From Panicum virgatum (lineage: Eukaryota > Streptophyta > Magnoliopsida > Poales > Poaceae): a stretch of DNA of 64,000 bases. The translations under genes were made by a program, and so were the position numbers. The notes under the pieces are model-generated. The model ran no database searches. It was not told the origin of the DNA and saw only the letters and a list, made by a program, of their open reading frames with translations. This document shows, piece after piece, positions 44,405 to 56,450 of the stretch; position 1 is the first letter of the stretch, and every line of letters begins with the position of its first letter. The DNA is taken from the NCBI RefSeq assembly GCF_016808335.1, contig NC_053138.1, positions 55,706,951-55,770,950 of the forward strand. Direction: 5' to 3'.

Positions 44405-46600
44405 CAGGCAATCTAAGCCCCACGAGCTTGGCGCACAAAGGATCATCCATTCATGCCCCTCCTAAACTGACCAGCGGGCCCCGCCGCCCCGGTCCGCGGG
44501 CCCTGCCAGGTCAACGTTCGCAGGCCTGCGCACGAGTGGGGGACACACGGGGCCGTGGGGCCCGCGTCCTGTGTACCACCAGCGACGGGCAGCATCAGTG
44601 GCGGCAATAATGTCACTCTTCCTTCTTCTTTTTTTGGGACATCGATGTGCTTAAATGAATGATCATTCGCGCGAATCCTTTTTATCTGGCTGATCATCAT
44701 GCATAGCAAAGCAAAGCAAAGCAAAAAAGAAGAAGAAGCTGGGGGACAGTAGCGAGACATGAAGGCGTGTGTGCACGCCTGGCCTGCCCGGGTGACATGA
44801 CATCACGCCTTGGACTTAAGCTGGCGACGGCGACGGCGACGGCCATGATTGATCCCTCGCGCCGCACGGCCAGTTGTGCCCGATGAGCTCCCGTTCTCCT
44901 AGACATTCTCCCTCCGTTTAAAAAAAAAAGCGTTTTTCACTGTTTGAAGTTAAATAATTTTAAATTTAATTAAATTTATATAAAAATTCACTAACATTTG
45001 TCTCTCTAAATTGATTTAATATGAAAATATATTACATAATTAATCTAATGATATTTATTTTATAATATAAATATAAATATTATTTTGTATAAATTTAATT
45101 AAATTTAAAGTTGTTTGATTTTTTAGAAAGCGAGAGTTGCATTTTATTTTTTCTGAAACAGAGAGAGTACGCAACACGCTCGCCCACAACGGCACGCCGC
45201 CGCACGCCGCGCCGGCCGGCCACAACCCCCACGTACGGCGTCGCATTTCCTCTCTTTCTTTCCCCCTCGCCATCGATTCGCTGCAGCTGATGGCCGGTCT
45301 GCTGGCTGCTGGGGACCTGGAGTACTGGCGCCGGCGACCATCTGCCGGCCCCGCCCAGCTGCCTCCGTCGTACGTGTGCATCCTCCCGCTGGAACAATGA
45401 TAGCTTTGCCATCAGCACATGTACAACCTTGGGTCGCTTCATTTGAACAAAGCAGAACTAGCTACCTGTACAACGGCGTGTGGGGGCTGCTGTGTTGGAA
45501 CTGCTCCTCTCTTTAGATTTAGACCTTTTCCCCCCTTTTCTTGTGTGCATTCCACCCAACAACCCTTGTTTCCCTCCACTCCACTGTCCCGTACTATTCA
45601 GCCAACCAATGTTGCAAAACATGAAAACAGAGGCGTTACCGGCGTATTCGAATTGCTACTTTGTTCAAATTTGTTTTTCTATTTGAGAATTTTTACAATA
45701 ATTGAAAAAAATAAGAACTGTTCGTCTGATAGAATCATACGGTGGTCAATGTAGGAAGCACCTGAAAGTATCTAGACTAAAGTAGCTGGTGGTACAAAAA
45801 TATGAGATCAAGTACTAAAAAGAGTGTACTGAATACTAATTTAATTTAATTTTTTATAGATCAACAGTCAAAAAAAATTCAAGAGAAAAATATTTAAAAG
45901 TACTCTGCGATACTTTATAATCATTATAACAGATTAATATCTGTGATTGGAGGGAGTAGATCGTATGGGCTCTGCTATTTGTTTGTTGCGTGTAATAAGT
46001 ACCGTTTGTATATAATACTGGTACCAGTAGTTCATGTCTCGATAAGGTAACCAAAAGCATCAAGTAGTACACATGTTTGATGTGAAGCCCCCTGCTACGT
46101 ACTGCAAGTCTGCACTGCATATAAATAAATAAAAAAGACACTTGCAGAGAAAATAAATAAAATAATAGTAAACATACAGAGAGAAGCGCAAACTTGGTAG
46201 GTATGCCGAGGTGAGAAGCAGGCCCCTGCAGCTGCAGACCACGAGCAACCACCCCTATTTCGTCGAGGGAATCTCTCGACGGCGTTGGCAGGGGTCGGTG
46301 GAGTGGAAGGACCGACCCCAACCCGACCGATCGTCTCCATCGGCTGCTGCGTCGTGCTCTGCTGACTGCTGACCACAACACCTCCGTTTTCTTTCTTCCT
46401 CCTCTACTCTTTGCCATTCCTATACATCCCTAGTGCATCAAAATATTTCTTGTTGATTTTCTAGTATCATCGGCGTGCTGAAAACTGCATCTTTCTCTGA
46501 TTTTCACCGCACTCGTTGAAGGTTGCATGTATATGTTTAAAAAGTTGTAAGAACTCCTAGTTTACTACGCATGACCCTTGGAAAATCTCTGCTCACATTG
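44405..46600. other. Intergenic region with a Stowaway-like MITE
   Basis: 44908-45167 has degenerate Stowaway-type ends (CTCCCTCCGTTT at left, GAAACAGAGAGAGTA at right) around AT-rich DNA. 45160-45400 is GC-rich with short open frames only. A lone GGAGGGAGTA end near 45950 suggests another MITE remnant. No gene is supported. Confidence 0.4.
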
Positions 46601-47150
46601 CGCAGAGCCGTGCCGACCACACCAGTGACCAATGCAGAGAAGGTGGCCACCTCGCCTACTGGTAGAGAATCCTTGGATGCTGGCACACCAACAACCTCTG
46701 TTTGACTGATCGACCTGTACGTTCAGCTATTGTATTCTTCTGGTGTCGATAAAGCCGTTCATTAAAGCGATCACACTTGAAAAGGTCGCAAGGCCAGCAG
46801 GGAAAGATGCTATATATACTAAGTATATTCTTCTCACGATAAGAGATGCAACCAGGACCTTACTGAAACCAGCACAGAGAAAAGGACACCTCACAGCGTC
46901 GAACATATAGGACGGTGTGGATTCTTCTCCAGCTGTGGCAAGAGATGAACTGGGGAATCAGCCCTTTAACTTAATTAACGTGCTGTCTGCCATCGAGATT
47001 CCATGCATCGCCACGAGGCAGAAAAGATCAGCAGATCACAAGTTGATGCGTGCTCTGGTTCAGACGTTCCTGAAAGAAAGGAAGAAAGAAAGAAAGAAAG
47101 AAAGAAAGAGAGGTGCACTGAATGAACTGATAAAAGGGTGAAGAACCAGA
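46600..47150. repeat. Copy A of a diverged tandem duplication
   Basis: Segments of 46607-46700 and 46850-47070 match copy B at 47808-48560 in the same order: GCAGAGAAGGT, CAACTCTCTGTTTGACT-like, GGTGTGGATT..TTCTCCA..TGGCA, GAATCAG. Both are diverged and neither has a shared open frame. Copy A ends in a (GAAA)n microsatellite (47075-47108) where copy B has only an A-rich tract. Confidence 0.65.
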
Positions 47151-47326
47151 TTGAAACTTATGTCGATTCGGTTCTTTGCCCGCTTTCGGCGCCCATGTTT
47201 GGGGGATCATGCATGAGATGCGTGCTGTAAGCATGAATCATACAGTAGGATCCACAATTGCTGCATGCCCTTTTTGCCGATCGCTGTGTGCCCAAGAAAA
47301 TCAAGCACGATCTCTGATAAGACGAC

Positions 47327-47485
47327 ATGGATCATGAGTTGCCAGCGGCGCCGCTGCCGTCGTCGTCGCCGGAGTCGCCCTTTGCGTCGGCCGGCGCCGA
47401 CCTCTTCCCTCTACGCAGCGCCGCCGTCCAGGCTCCACGCTCCGCCTGCATGTGCAGGGCCTGCTGGCGAGATGTGACATGGAAT
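47327..47485 (+). other. Possible exon of an unrecognised gene
   Basis: An ATG at 47327 opens a GC-rich frame of about 53 codons with Pro, Ser and Ala, ending in CMCRACWRDVTW next to a GTGAGC donor-like site near 47486. No downstream exon could be matched and no family is recognised. It could be a gene fragment. Confidence 0.25.
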
Positions 47486-47799
47486 GGTGAGCAGCTGTGT
47501 TCTTGTCTCTCACTTGTTCAAATCTTCATGTGTTTAATTTGTGGTATCATGCAAGCATGTATTACTGCCGGCCTGTTTTTTTTCCTGTCCTGTCGTCGAC
47601 ATGCGAAAATGTTTTTATCCTAATGTATTTCCTATTTTTCCTAGTTGTAGTGCACACTTTTATTCCTGCGTTTTTCCAAAGAAGTCTCAGTTGTCCATGC
47701 AAGAATGTGATTCTAGAAGAGTAGCCAAAGCACAAAAGGGCATTGCCTTTCCTTCTCCTTCATAAAAAAAAATAAAAAATCAAAAGGGCATTGCTGACC

Positions 47800-48565
47800 C
47801 ATTCTCCTGGCCCGTAGCAACTACCAAAGTGCAGAGAAGGTAGCCAGCTTACTGCCAGTGCTAGGGAATCCCAGGATCAGTGGCGGAGCTAGGTGAGCTC
47901 ATCAGGGTCCCACGACCCAAACAAAATCTGTGAAACTCCACGTAAACTACTGTAGATCTATGCATTCGACCCCGGCGTCCTAATGGAGCCGACCCCGGTG
48001 GCACAATCGTCCGGCTTCGCCCCTACCCAGGATGTTGCCAGACGCCCAGAGCAACAACTCTCTGTTTGACTCTGATGAGGCGTTGCATCGCTGTTCTGAT
48101 CTTGACAATGTCGCCACTTAAAAGTTCAGAAAGCCAGATGGGAAAGATATATACTATTCTTCTTCTCGCCAAAAAAAGATGCAATGGCAGCTCGAGAAAG
48201 ATCACACGTAGGCATGATTCCACCATGGCCTGTGGACCATGAAAACCATACTGTGTAGCAGAGGACAAACGCACGCAGGATCTTGCTCAAACCCGGCGCA
48301 AAAATGGACCAAAGCGATTCGTTCGACAAAAGCACGTAAAAATGGTGTGGATTGGATTCTGATCTTCTCCATCGCTCTGGCAAAAGATGAACAGGGGAGA
48401 ATCAGTCCTCTGATAAACCGGCTGTCGCAGCGGATTCCGTACTTCACTAGGTGGCAGAACAAGATGCAGAGCAGAGTCGATCATGCGCCACATCGCAATG
48501 TTGATGCTCTGGTCCTCCTGCCGACGTTCTTGAAAAAAAAGATGCAAAGATATGCTGTATGAATG
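47800..48565. repeat. Copy B of the diverged tandem duplication
   Basis: Parallels copy A (46600-47150) but contains an extra hAT-type MITE (47878-48025), which must have inserted after the duplication. No coding frame is conserved between the two copies. Confidence 0.65.
47878..48025. mobile_element. hAT-type MITE (CAGTGGCGG family)
   Basis: 148 bp, left end CAGTGGCGGAGCTAGG, right end CGGCTTCGCCCCTAC, with a perfect 8-bp CCCAGGAT duplication (47870-47877, 48026-48033). Confidence 0.88.
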
Positions 48566-49214
48566 ATTCAGAGCGAAGCCGGCCGGCCGAGTTCGGAGGA
48601 ATTTCGTGCGAGGATGGAAGAAGTGCGAGAATTGGCACATTCAGGCGGTGCTGCGAGCACTTTCGGTGCATTTGCAGTTCTGCATGCTATGTAAAGTTGC
48701 AGGAACTATAGTGAGTGGTACGACAATGCTTTTTCAATGACGAAAGCACTAGTATTAGTTTTTTTTCTCTTTTTACAAATGCAGTGATATTATTTTTGCA
48801 TCGCAATTTGTGGGTGTTATTATGTTTTGTAATAAATTTATAGAAATTGACAAATTAATAATAGAGCTAAATGTTGCTGATGCATTTCCATAAAGAAAAA
48901 GTGGCTGATAATTGATACTAGCTTTCGATGGAGTCATGTACATGGCACTACTTACACTGAGGGTCATCACCTTTTTTTTTTTTGAGAGAGAACTGGCCTG
49001 ATCTATACGACCGGACGACTGACAGAAAACTGCGGTCTCGCACGCTTATCTACCCAAGTGTCACCTGTTGACAAGAACGCAAGTGGTAATGGCTACTTGG
49101 TAGGAGGGATACATTGAAAATTGCCTTGATCTGAATACTGCACCGCACTGCGTTTCAATGTTCAACAAATGTACGCGTTAAGGAACGGGTGCCGGCCGGC
49201 TTCTTCAGTCACAC
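48566..49214. other. Intergenic region
   Basis: AT-rich, with a T-run near 48971-48982. No gene or element can be supported. Confidence 0.4.
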
Positions 49215-49217
49215 TAA

Positions 49218-49569
49218 GACCCTGTTTGGAATCTTGGAATTGAATTCCATTCTAATAATTATAATTTAGACACAAATCTATTATGCTAATATTATTATAT
49301 ACAGAATATATTTGTATACTATTATTGACCATACAAGGAAGATGCTTATATTTCTATTATAGAGAAGTGAGTCAAAAAGCGTGCAATAAGTTACAGAATA
49401 GAAACATAGCTTGATAGTGTATAGAATAAATTTTCATCTCCCACCCTATGAATTTAGGATAGGCTTACATCTAAACTTTGGAAATTGTGGAATGTCAAAT
49501 TTTAAGTCAAATAGTCTAGTTTATTAAGTAGATTGAATTCCTCCAAAATGAGAGGATCCAAACGGCCCT
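49218..49569. mobile_element. Tourist-like MITE
   Basis: 352 bp between TAA duplications (49215-49217, 49570-49572). Inverted ends share GTTTGGA and, further in, GAATTGAATTCC at left against GATTGAATTCC at right. TAA targets and AT-rich interiors are typical of PIF/Harbinger-derived MITEs. Confidence 0.75.
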
Positions 49570-49572
49570 TAA

Positions 49573-50275
49573 GCGAAAAGCATCTATGTCTATGTATCAT
49601 GAATGCATCTTCTGCTTCGATGCTGGAGGCAGCATGGCAACACTGACGACCACTGCAAATTTAAGGAGATCTTACTTTGGTTGGACCTCGCCTGTCAACA
49701 ATAATCAGTAGTATATATAATTTTTTGGCTTCATTGATGTCGGATGACTGAGATTATTGTATCTCAAATAGTGAGTTCAGTTGAAGTGCTTTGTTGAAGC
49801 GAAGAAGGCGAGCTTTTATATTCTCTGGTACTAGTGATACGACCGATGCTTCTTGCTTCGTTTAATTTGGGGGGCCGGATCAAGACATGGTTTATGGTTG
49901 ATTATTTTTGTATGCTTCAGATTAAAGAGCCACCAAAGATAATAAGATATGCACCGATCTTATTATGTTAGACTCTGAACAAAGGGACAAGAAACTCTAC
50001 GCGTAATCATGTTAGACTAGATTAAATCCCGACCACGAGCGGTTATCAAGGCGCCTGAAGATATGATCGATATGGCACAGTTAGTTCTTCCCTGCTAAGG
50101 AATGAACCGGCCAATGCAACGGGGTCCCTCTCCATCACTTTCAAGGCCGACGTCGATCAGGAAGAAGGTCGATCCGGATGGGTTTAGTTTAATTTGTATC
50201 ATCGACCGGTCATTTTCAGGCCATGCATTTTTTTAAGAACGTGTGAAAAAGTGACGTATTACGACATGATCTGCG
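49573..50275. other. Intergenic region
   Basis: AT-rich sequence between two MITEs. No coding frame of note. Confidence 0.4.
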
Positions 50276-50283
50276 GCCGGAAC

Positions 50284-50442
50284 CAGTGGCGGATCCAGAA
50301 ATGGTTAAAGGGGGGCTGATTTCTTCTTCCTCTCTCTCCCTTTCTTCTTCCTCTCCTTCCTCATCCTTTCTTCTCAAAAATTTGAGGGGGCTCAAGGGGG
50401 GCTCCATGGTTTTTTTGGGACCCAGTGCTGCCTCCACCCCTG
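50284..50442. mobile_element. hAT-type MITE (CAGTGGCGG family)
   Basis: 159 bp, left end CAGTGGCGGATCCAG, right end GCTGCCTCCACCCCTG, with a perfect 8-bp GCCGGAAC duplication (50276-50283, 50443-50450). The interior has a TC-rich tract. Confidence 0.92.
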
Positions 50443-50450
50443 GCCGGAAC

Positions 50451-51520
50451 GGATCGACCATGTCACGGGCTAATGGCCTAGACTGTCTGTAAATGCTGTT
50501 CCATGTTCCCTATAGACAACACTGAATTATTCTTTTGAAAAAAACATATATTAACTTTCAATAAAAAAGAGAAATTTTACGATGGTTGAAATAAATGAGG
50601 ATCGTCCATAAGACTGGAATCGACGGCTTAGATATGAGAGATACCAAGAGGTATGTAGAAAAATATATCAATCGGTACCAAAATAAATGGGATCCATACC
50701 AAAATAGAAAAGATGCCTCTCGGTACCTCCTCGTACCTTTTTCAACTGCCGTAACACACTTTTTTTTTAAAAGATTACTGCCGTAACACACCTCAAAAAA
50801 GATACAGATGACGCTCAATTGTTGGCCTAACATATTGTGTTACACGACGCCCATGCTTCGGCGATACTACCGGTGCTGAACATGCAGCTCATTTTTCAGC
50901 CAAAACACGCGCGTCAAGGAAAAGGAATATGAAAACTCAAGCCTGATCTGCCGGCTTCTTGAAGCGCATTGGCCTGTTTTTTTTTTCTTGTTTTTTTTGT
51001 TTTTGTTTGACACTTTGACTGGTCCCTGTCGTCGGCTGTCGGTTGGATGCATGGAGGGCTGCTGGAGCCATGCGCTTGCAGCCGCGGAGGCAGAGCTTTT
51101 CCTCCGTGTGCGGTGTGCCATCAAAAAAAAGTTATCGAAATCTTTAATTGACCACCACAAAACTCAAAAGTTTCTTGTACCACCAATGCCTGCCAACGGT
51201 CCAAACTTTTCATCCCCTACCGTGCGGCTGGCGATGTGGGCTAAACTTTAATCAAGAGTTGAAAATTTTAGCATGTGTATGGATGCTAATATATACTAAA
51301 ACTTAGCACTCAACTTTCAATTTTAGTTCATTCAAACAGACCTTTACTGTAAGTAGATGAATGTGGTAGCTTGTAATCTCCAAACCACAAAATTGCCAAT
51401 CAAACCAAACTGTCAGAAAGATGAATGTGTCCAAGTTGAATGTGATGTGTGTGTGTGTGTATCGGCCGAACTGCTCGGACCAGGGCATGATATAGGCCCA
51501 AATCAGAGAAGAGCACGAGC
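50451..51520. other. Intergenic region
   Basis: No gene is supported. It holds a (TG)n tract near 51446-51460 and A/T runs. The short open frames present are not conserved-looking. Confidence 0.4.
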
Positions 51521-51529
51521 ACGACAAAG

Positions 51530-51870
51530 GCCCTTCCCACTCCGTAAACGCAAAATTTTGTAAAGGAATCTTGTTAATTTGAAGTACTAAATAAAGTCTA
51601 TTTACAAAATTTTTTGCATGGATGGGCTGTAAATCACGAGACGAATCTAATAAAACTACTTAATCCATGATTTACAACAGTTATGCTACAGTAACCATCC
51701 ACTAATTATTGCTTAATCATGGATTAATTAGCATTATTAGATTCGTCTCGCGATTTACAACCCATCTGTACAAAAAGTTTGTAAATGGACTTCATTTAGT
51801 ACTTCAAATTGGTAAAATTCCGTCGCAAATTTTTTTTGCATTGACAGGCATCAGGAACTAAACAGGGCCA
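51530..51870. mobile_element. Long-palindrome MITE
   Basis: The left arm, with TTTGAAGTACTAAATAAAGTC and CACGAGACGAATCTAATAA, is the inverted match of the right arm, with TTATTAGATTCGTCTCGCG and CATTTAGTACTTCAAA. The right end, CAGGAACTAAACAGGGCC, is a common grass MITE terminus. The left end is diverged, so the boundary is approximate and the target duplication is unclear. Confidence 0.65.
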
Positions 51871-52549
51871 AAAATGAGGAACAAATTTGTTCATCCTCCA
51901 AATTCTTCTATCCTATCTCAAAAAAAAAAACTTCTATCCTACTTGAATCGATTCCCAACACATCTCGGCCAACCAAATATGGGTAGGTTACATGTCAGCA
52001 GCTCTGCTGCATGTGAGTCAATGACGTAGGCAGTAGGCACGTAGCCCGGCTGGCCTCCTCTCTTTGGCCGAGACCTATTCGGATTCGGGGTGTCAGATGT
52101 TCTGCATCTGGCACAAGGCACCGCTGCTTCGAGCTCCTACAAGAAAATCCTTATCTCATCTCGGTCATATTGCAAAAAGGGACAGATTGCCATGCAGTCT
52201 AGACGTGCAGTGCTAATTGTTGAATCACAGAGCCATTACCTGATTACCGTTAAAAAGTTCGTATCGACGACGACAACCCGATGACAAGCAAAGCCCTAAC
52301 AATAATCCTCACAGACCTAGATTGTGTAAGCTCAATTTTTGTATATATGGCACCATAGCACATTGTAACTTGTATGTGACTAAACAAAAGAAAAATGAAA
52401 ATTTCATCAGCAGATATGGACCGGATAAAATGGAAAAATTTGAGGTAGTAAATCAAGTTAAAATTTTGTTCAATCGTCAAACGAACAAAGGTGACTGTTC
52501 ACGGAAGTAAAATGGATTTTATCCTTAAAAAAATCTTATAAAGTCTTAT
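51871..52549. other. Intergenic region
   Basis: AT-rich sequence between a MITE and a solo LTR. No gene is seen. Confidence 0.4.
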
Positions 52550-52554
52550 CCGAT

Positions 52555-54134
52555 TGTAAGGAACATGACCCCATTTAGGGCATTGTTTGTGATTTTGGTG
52601 ATTGAGTGACAACATAATCAATGGGACTAATGAGTTTGTGAGATCACACTTGTAGGCGTTATTAGGTCCCATGGATATGAGTCAACATGTCTAATTCATC
52701 GTCGAGATGCAATGTCCAATCCATCGTCAAGACGTCATGTCCAATCCACCATCAAGATGACAAGTCCAATCCGTCGAAGAAGTGTCAAAGTATAGTGAAA
52801 ATTGAAGTATACAAAAGATCGCCGCGACATATTGGACGAGGAGTTGCAGATTCAGCTGCACCGGTTAAACCGATGGCCCCAGCATCAGTGCATCCGATGG
52901 TTGTCGGAAGATCCGACGCCCTATGCATCGGCGCAATTTGGTGTGCCAACTGAGCCAAGTGAGCAAATCTCAGTGGCACCGATTGAACCGACGAGGTCAA
53001 GACGAGCATAGGTACATTCAACGTGCTATGTTCCAGAGACGATGTAAAATATGGAGCAACCAAGCCTTCAACACTGGAAGAACCGATGCCCCATCGGAGC
53101 AAGCGTCGGTGCAATGACGTCAGCAAGGAATTATCAAATGCAACGGCTACGAGAAGATCCTGTACCACCGGAAGAACCGATGCACAAGCATCAGTTTAAC
53201 CAATGGTCCCAAAAAGTTGCTGCAGCCGTGTCAGAGGAGCCAACGGTTAGAATCATTCTGTGAGTGACCGGAAGAACCGATGCTCTAGCACCGGAAGTTC
53301 CGATGCCTACGCAGAAAACTGGCCAACGGCTCTAAAAGGCTAGTTCAAGTTGGAGGGCTATATATATGGACACCCCCGGCCATTTAAAGCTTGCTGGAGA
53401 CTAGAGAGACCCCATACACATTGAAGAACACCTCCAAGCCAACCCAAGTGCATATTGATCATATTCTTAGGTTTTAGCACTAGCTTTGTAAGTGTGAGTG
53501 CTAGATTAGCTCTTGAGAGAGTGAACAAGCAAGATTGTGATCCTTGTGGCTAGTTCTAGAGTGAACCAAACTTGTACTTCGGTGCGCCGGCCTCCTTGGA
53601 GCATTGGTGGCTCTCCGGCATGTCAACGACCCTCCGGCTTGGTGTGGAGCGGCGTCGACAACATTGTGCGGGGGACGGAGACCCCTCATTCGTGGGCAAT
53701 CTCCCTTAGTTGAAATCAGGATCAATGTGACTGTGATTGTGTTCACGGAAGAGACTTGATTGTCGGGAAGCGATACTCTTCGTGAGTGCTTCAACAACGT
53801 GGATGTAGAGGCGCCTTTGTGGCAATCCGAACCACGGGATAAATCCTTGTGTCGAGAGTTTGCTTCTTCTCGTCCCTTCTCTTTAAGCTTCCGCATTTCA
53901 TATTGCAATTTGTGTACCTTTACTTTCTTAGTATATTATCTTGATAGGATTGGCTATAGGTTACAAAATTCTTTTTGGAATGAGAGTTCCACACTAGAAG
54001 AACCATAGTTGCACATCTAGATAGTTTGTTTTAGTTTAAGTTTTGTGTAAACTAGTTGGAGTCATAGGTTAAGTTTTTAAGAGTGCCTAATTCACCTCCT
54101 CCTCCTCTTAGACTAGAGCACCTGATCACTTTCA
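52555..54134 (+). repeat. Solo LTR, Sirevirus type
   Basis: 1580 bp from TGTAAGGAACATGACCCC to TGATCACTTTCA with a perfect 5-bp CCGAT duplication (52550-52554, 54135-54139). It is related to the truncated LTR at 15811. The left part carries an imperfect array of about 25 bp (TCCAATCC..CGTCAAGA, 52688-52785). The middle carries ACCGGTTAAACCGATG and the variant ACCGGAAGAACCGATG several times (52860-53295). Confidence 0.93.
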
Positions 54135-54139
54135 CCGAT

Positions 54140-54854
54140 TTCGCATAAGGTTCAACCATCATTTCCGATCATCTATGCTACTATAAAGCCTGAGTACTTG
54201 AGATAGTGATCTTCACATTTCTAGGCACAGTGTTTATCATGTGTTTGTTAATCTTGGCCTCTTGGGTGGTGTTATGTCCGTCAATTTGGATCAGAGGCCA
54301 TTTTTGTCATATACTCATATAGAAAATATGGAGAGCAGAAAATATAACGAGGAGTAGAAAATACAATGAAGAATGACATTCAAGCATGATGGCAAATTCC
54401 TTGATTATGCTCTTAATTAAGAACGGCAAATCCATTTCGATGTCCACGGTTGACCAATCCATACAAAGAGTTTCAGAAATCATTTGTATTATTATATGAA
54501 GAACACCTCCTTTGATTTAGCTTTATTTTCCTATAAATATAAAGAGATGTATATAGCCTGAAAGAATGGAAGATAACAATGTGGCGATCTCCTTTCGCTA
54601 GGATCAGCTGTAGCAATATGGTGAACGCTTGAATCTGAACCGGTGGAATTTTCATGTTAGTGTTTGTATAGTTTCTTTTTTCCAGACGGTGTATTCTCTT
54701 CTCCTAAAATGAATAACTTTCACAAGGCAATACGCTAAAATAGACAATGGAGCAAAAAAAGAAAAAGAAAAATGAAAACGCGTACTAAAATGGGTGTATT
54801 AGCAAGTTACAACAGACTTCCCAGCATCATGTCGTGTCCGGTCCATAGTCCATA
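54140..54854. other. Intergenic region, 3' flank of the PAH gene
   Basis: AT-rich, with no open frame of note. The part next to 54855 probably holds the 3' UTR of the gene on -. Confidence 0.4.
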
Positions 54855-56450
54855 CTACGACTGCTGTCCCCGCCGGGGCGCCCGCGCGCCGGCATGCTGC
54901 CCCGACGCGCCGCCATCGCCGGCGTCCTGCCGCCGGTGCCCCGCCTCGCGGCGTACCCTGTCGGCGACGAGCCCGCCGAGCCTCTCGGCGGCGCGCGCCG
55001 AGTCCCGCCGCCGCCGCTCCCGCACCTCCTCGGCGACGGCCTCCTCCTCCTTCCGGGCCAGGCTCTCCAGCACCGCCTCGAGCGCCGGGCGGGTGCTCTC
55101 GCCGCCCTCCAGCGCCGCCCTCATTATGCCCCAGTGGCCGGCGTAGTAGTTCTTGAGGAACTCCCGGCTCTCCCGGCGAGGGAACAGCTCCTCCACCGAA
55201 GCGGGGAGGCCGCCGCCGCCGGCGGCGAGCAGCAGCTCCTCCGCGCGCGCCATCGTGTCCACCAGCGTCGAGTAGTGGGTGCTGAACACCCACATCTCCC
55301 GGAACTGGCGGAACAACTTGTCGTCCCCGGGGCTCGCCGCCGCGGCGCTGGAGCCTTCGCCGCCGTTCGGGGCGCGCCTGCGTGGCTTCTTCTTGTCGCC
55401 GAGACCGTGGTCGCCGGCGTCGAGGACCGAGGGCTCGCCGCGGCTGACGCCGCCGCCGTCGTCGGCGCGGGGCTTCTTGGTCCTGCACCGCGGGGCGTAG
55501 TCGTCGTGGTCGTGGCCGTGGCCATGGCCCCGCGCGACGCCGGAGCATTCGCCGACGCGGAGCGCGTGGCCCCGGCGGTCGCCATCGTCGGTGTGCCGCT
55601 TCTTCTTGACGGCTGTGCACGCGACGTCACGATCGAACTCGCTCCGCGTCGCGGCCCCGGCGCCCGAGCTCTCACCGGCGCACAGGGCGGCGCCGTCGGC
55701 GGGAGGTATCTTCCTGCCGGCGGCGGCGGCCCTGCGCTGCTGCCGCGCCAGGCGACGCGCTTGGTGCGCCTCCCACTCCTCCAGCCCCGGGAGGAACGTG
55801 CCGGCGAACTCCCGGAGCAGGCCGTCGTGTGCCGGGCCGAACGCTTCCCCGACGCGGGAGTGGACCTCGTCGGCGTACGTGTCGCCGGCGTGCAGCACGG
55901 AGAGGAACTTGCCCAAGATCTCGGAGCCCGCTTCTTCCTTCACCCGGCGCTGGAACGCGAGGCCCTCTCGGAGCCGGGGGTCGTCGCTCGTGCTGGCGCC
56001 GGCCGCTCCGCTCTTGAGGGGCAGCGCGTGGCCGACGCCCGCCACGTCCGGCCCCGCCTCCGCCGGCACGGACCGGCGCCGGCTGCCCCTTCCGCTCCAG
56101 CGCGTGCTGCTCCGCCGCGGCCTCGTCGCGGCGATGCCTTCCGCGGGGACAGGGACGGGAGCCCTCGCCCCGCTGAGGAAGGCGGCGAACCGGTCGAGCA
56201 CGTCGGGGTGTTCCCGGAGGAGCCCCGCCGCGCGGGACCTGACGAAGCGCGCGTCGACGCGGCCCTCTCCGAATCTGCCGAGGAGGCCGAGCAGCTCGTC
56301 CCGGACGCCCGGATCCCCCACGAGCCCCGCCTCGATCTCCCCGAGGAAGGCGACGGCCTCGGCGACCTCCGCCACCGGGTACCTCACCATGGCCGCCGCC
56401 TCGCCCGGCGGCGGCTTCTGCTGGTCCCCCAAGGATTCCTCCTCGGCCAT
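54855..56450 (-). CDS. SIN3-like paired amphipathic helix (PAH) protein
   Basis: PAH domains are four-helix modules with which SIN3 co-repressors bind transcription factors. This single-exon gene encodes 531 residues, starting MAEEESLGDQQ at 56450. An in-frame ATG further upstream (56729) would add a low-complexity, Arg-rich extension and is less likely. PAH-like segment 1 spans residues about 27-92 (AVAFLGEIEAG..LLREHPDVLDRFAAFL). Segment 2 spans about 163-221 (FQRRVKEEAG..FLSVLHAG..LLREFAGTFLPG). A basic, low-complexity middle (KKPRRR type) suggests nuclear location. A C-terminal helical block (FRQFREMWVFSTHYSTLVDTM) is followed by an Arg/Glu-rich tail. It lacks the large HDAC-interaction region of full SIN3 proteins. 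The long open frame on + over the same bases is a GC artefact. Confidence 0.72.
   Translation of the reverse strand: MAEEESLGDQQKPPPGEAAAMVRYPVAEVAEAVAFLGEIEAGLVGDPGVRDELLGLLGRFGEGRVDARFVRSRAAGLLREHPDVLDRFAAFLSGARAPVPVPAEGIAATRPRRSSTRWSGRGSRRRSVPAEAGPDVAGVGHALPLKSGAAGASTSDDPRLREGLAFQRRVKEEAGSEILGKFLSVLHAGDTYADEVHSRVGEAFGPAHDGLLREFAGTFLPGLEEWEAHQARRLARQQRRAAAAGRKIPPADGAALCAGESSGAGAATRSEFDRDVACTAVKKKRHTDDGDRRGHALRVGECSGVARGHGHGHDHDDYAPRCRTKKPRADDGGGVSRGEPSVLDAGDHGLGDKKKPRRRAPNGGEGSSAAAASPGDDKLFRQFREMWVFSTHYSTLVDTMARAEELLLAAGGGGLPASVEELFPRRESREFLKNYYAGHWGIMRAALEGGESTRPALEAVLESLARKEEEAVAEEVRERRRRDSARAAERLGGLVADRVRREAGHRRQDAGDGGASGQHAGARAPRRGQQS

Noticed and set aside
46917..47141. Open frame ending in repeated Lys-Glu-Arg residues
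   Set aside because: The Lys/Glu tail is a translation of the GAAA microsatellite and the rest is not shared as a frame by the duplicated copy.
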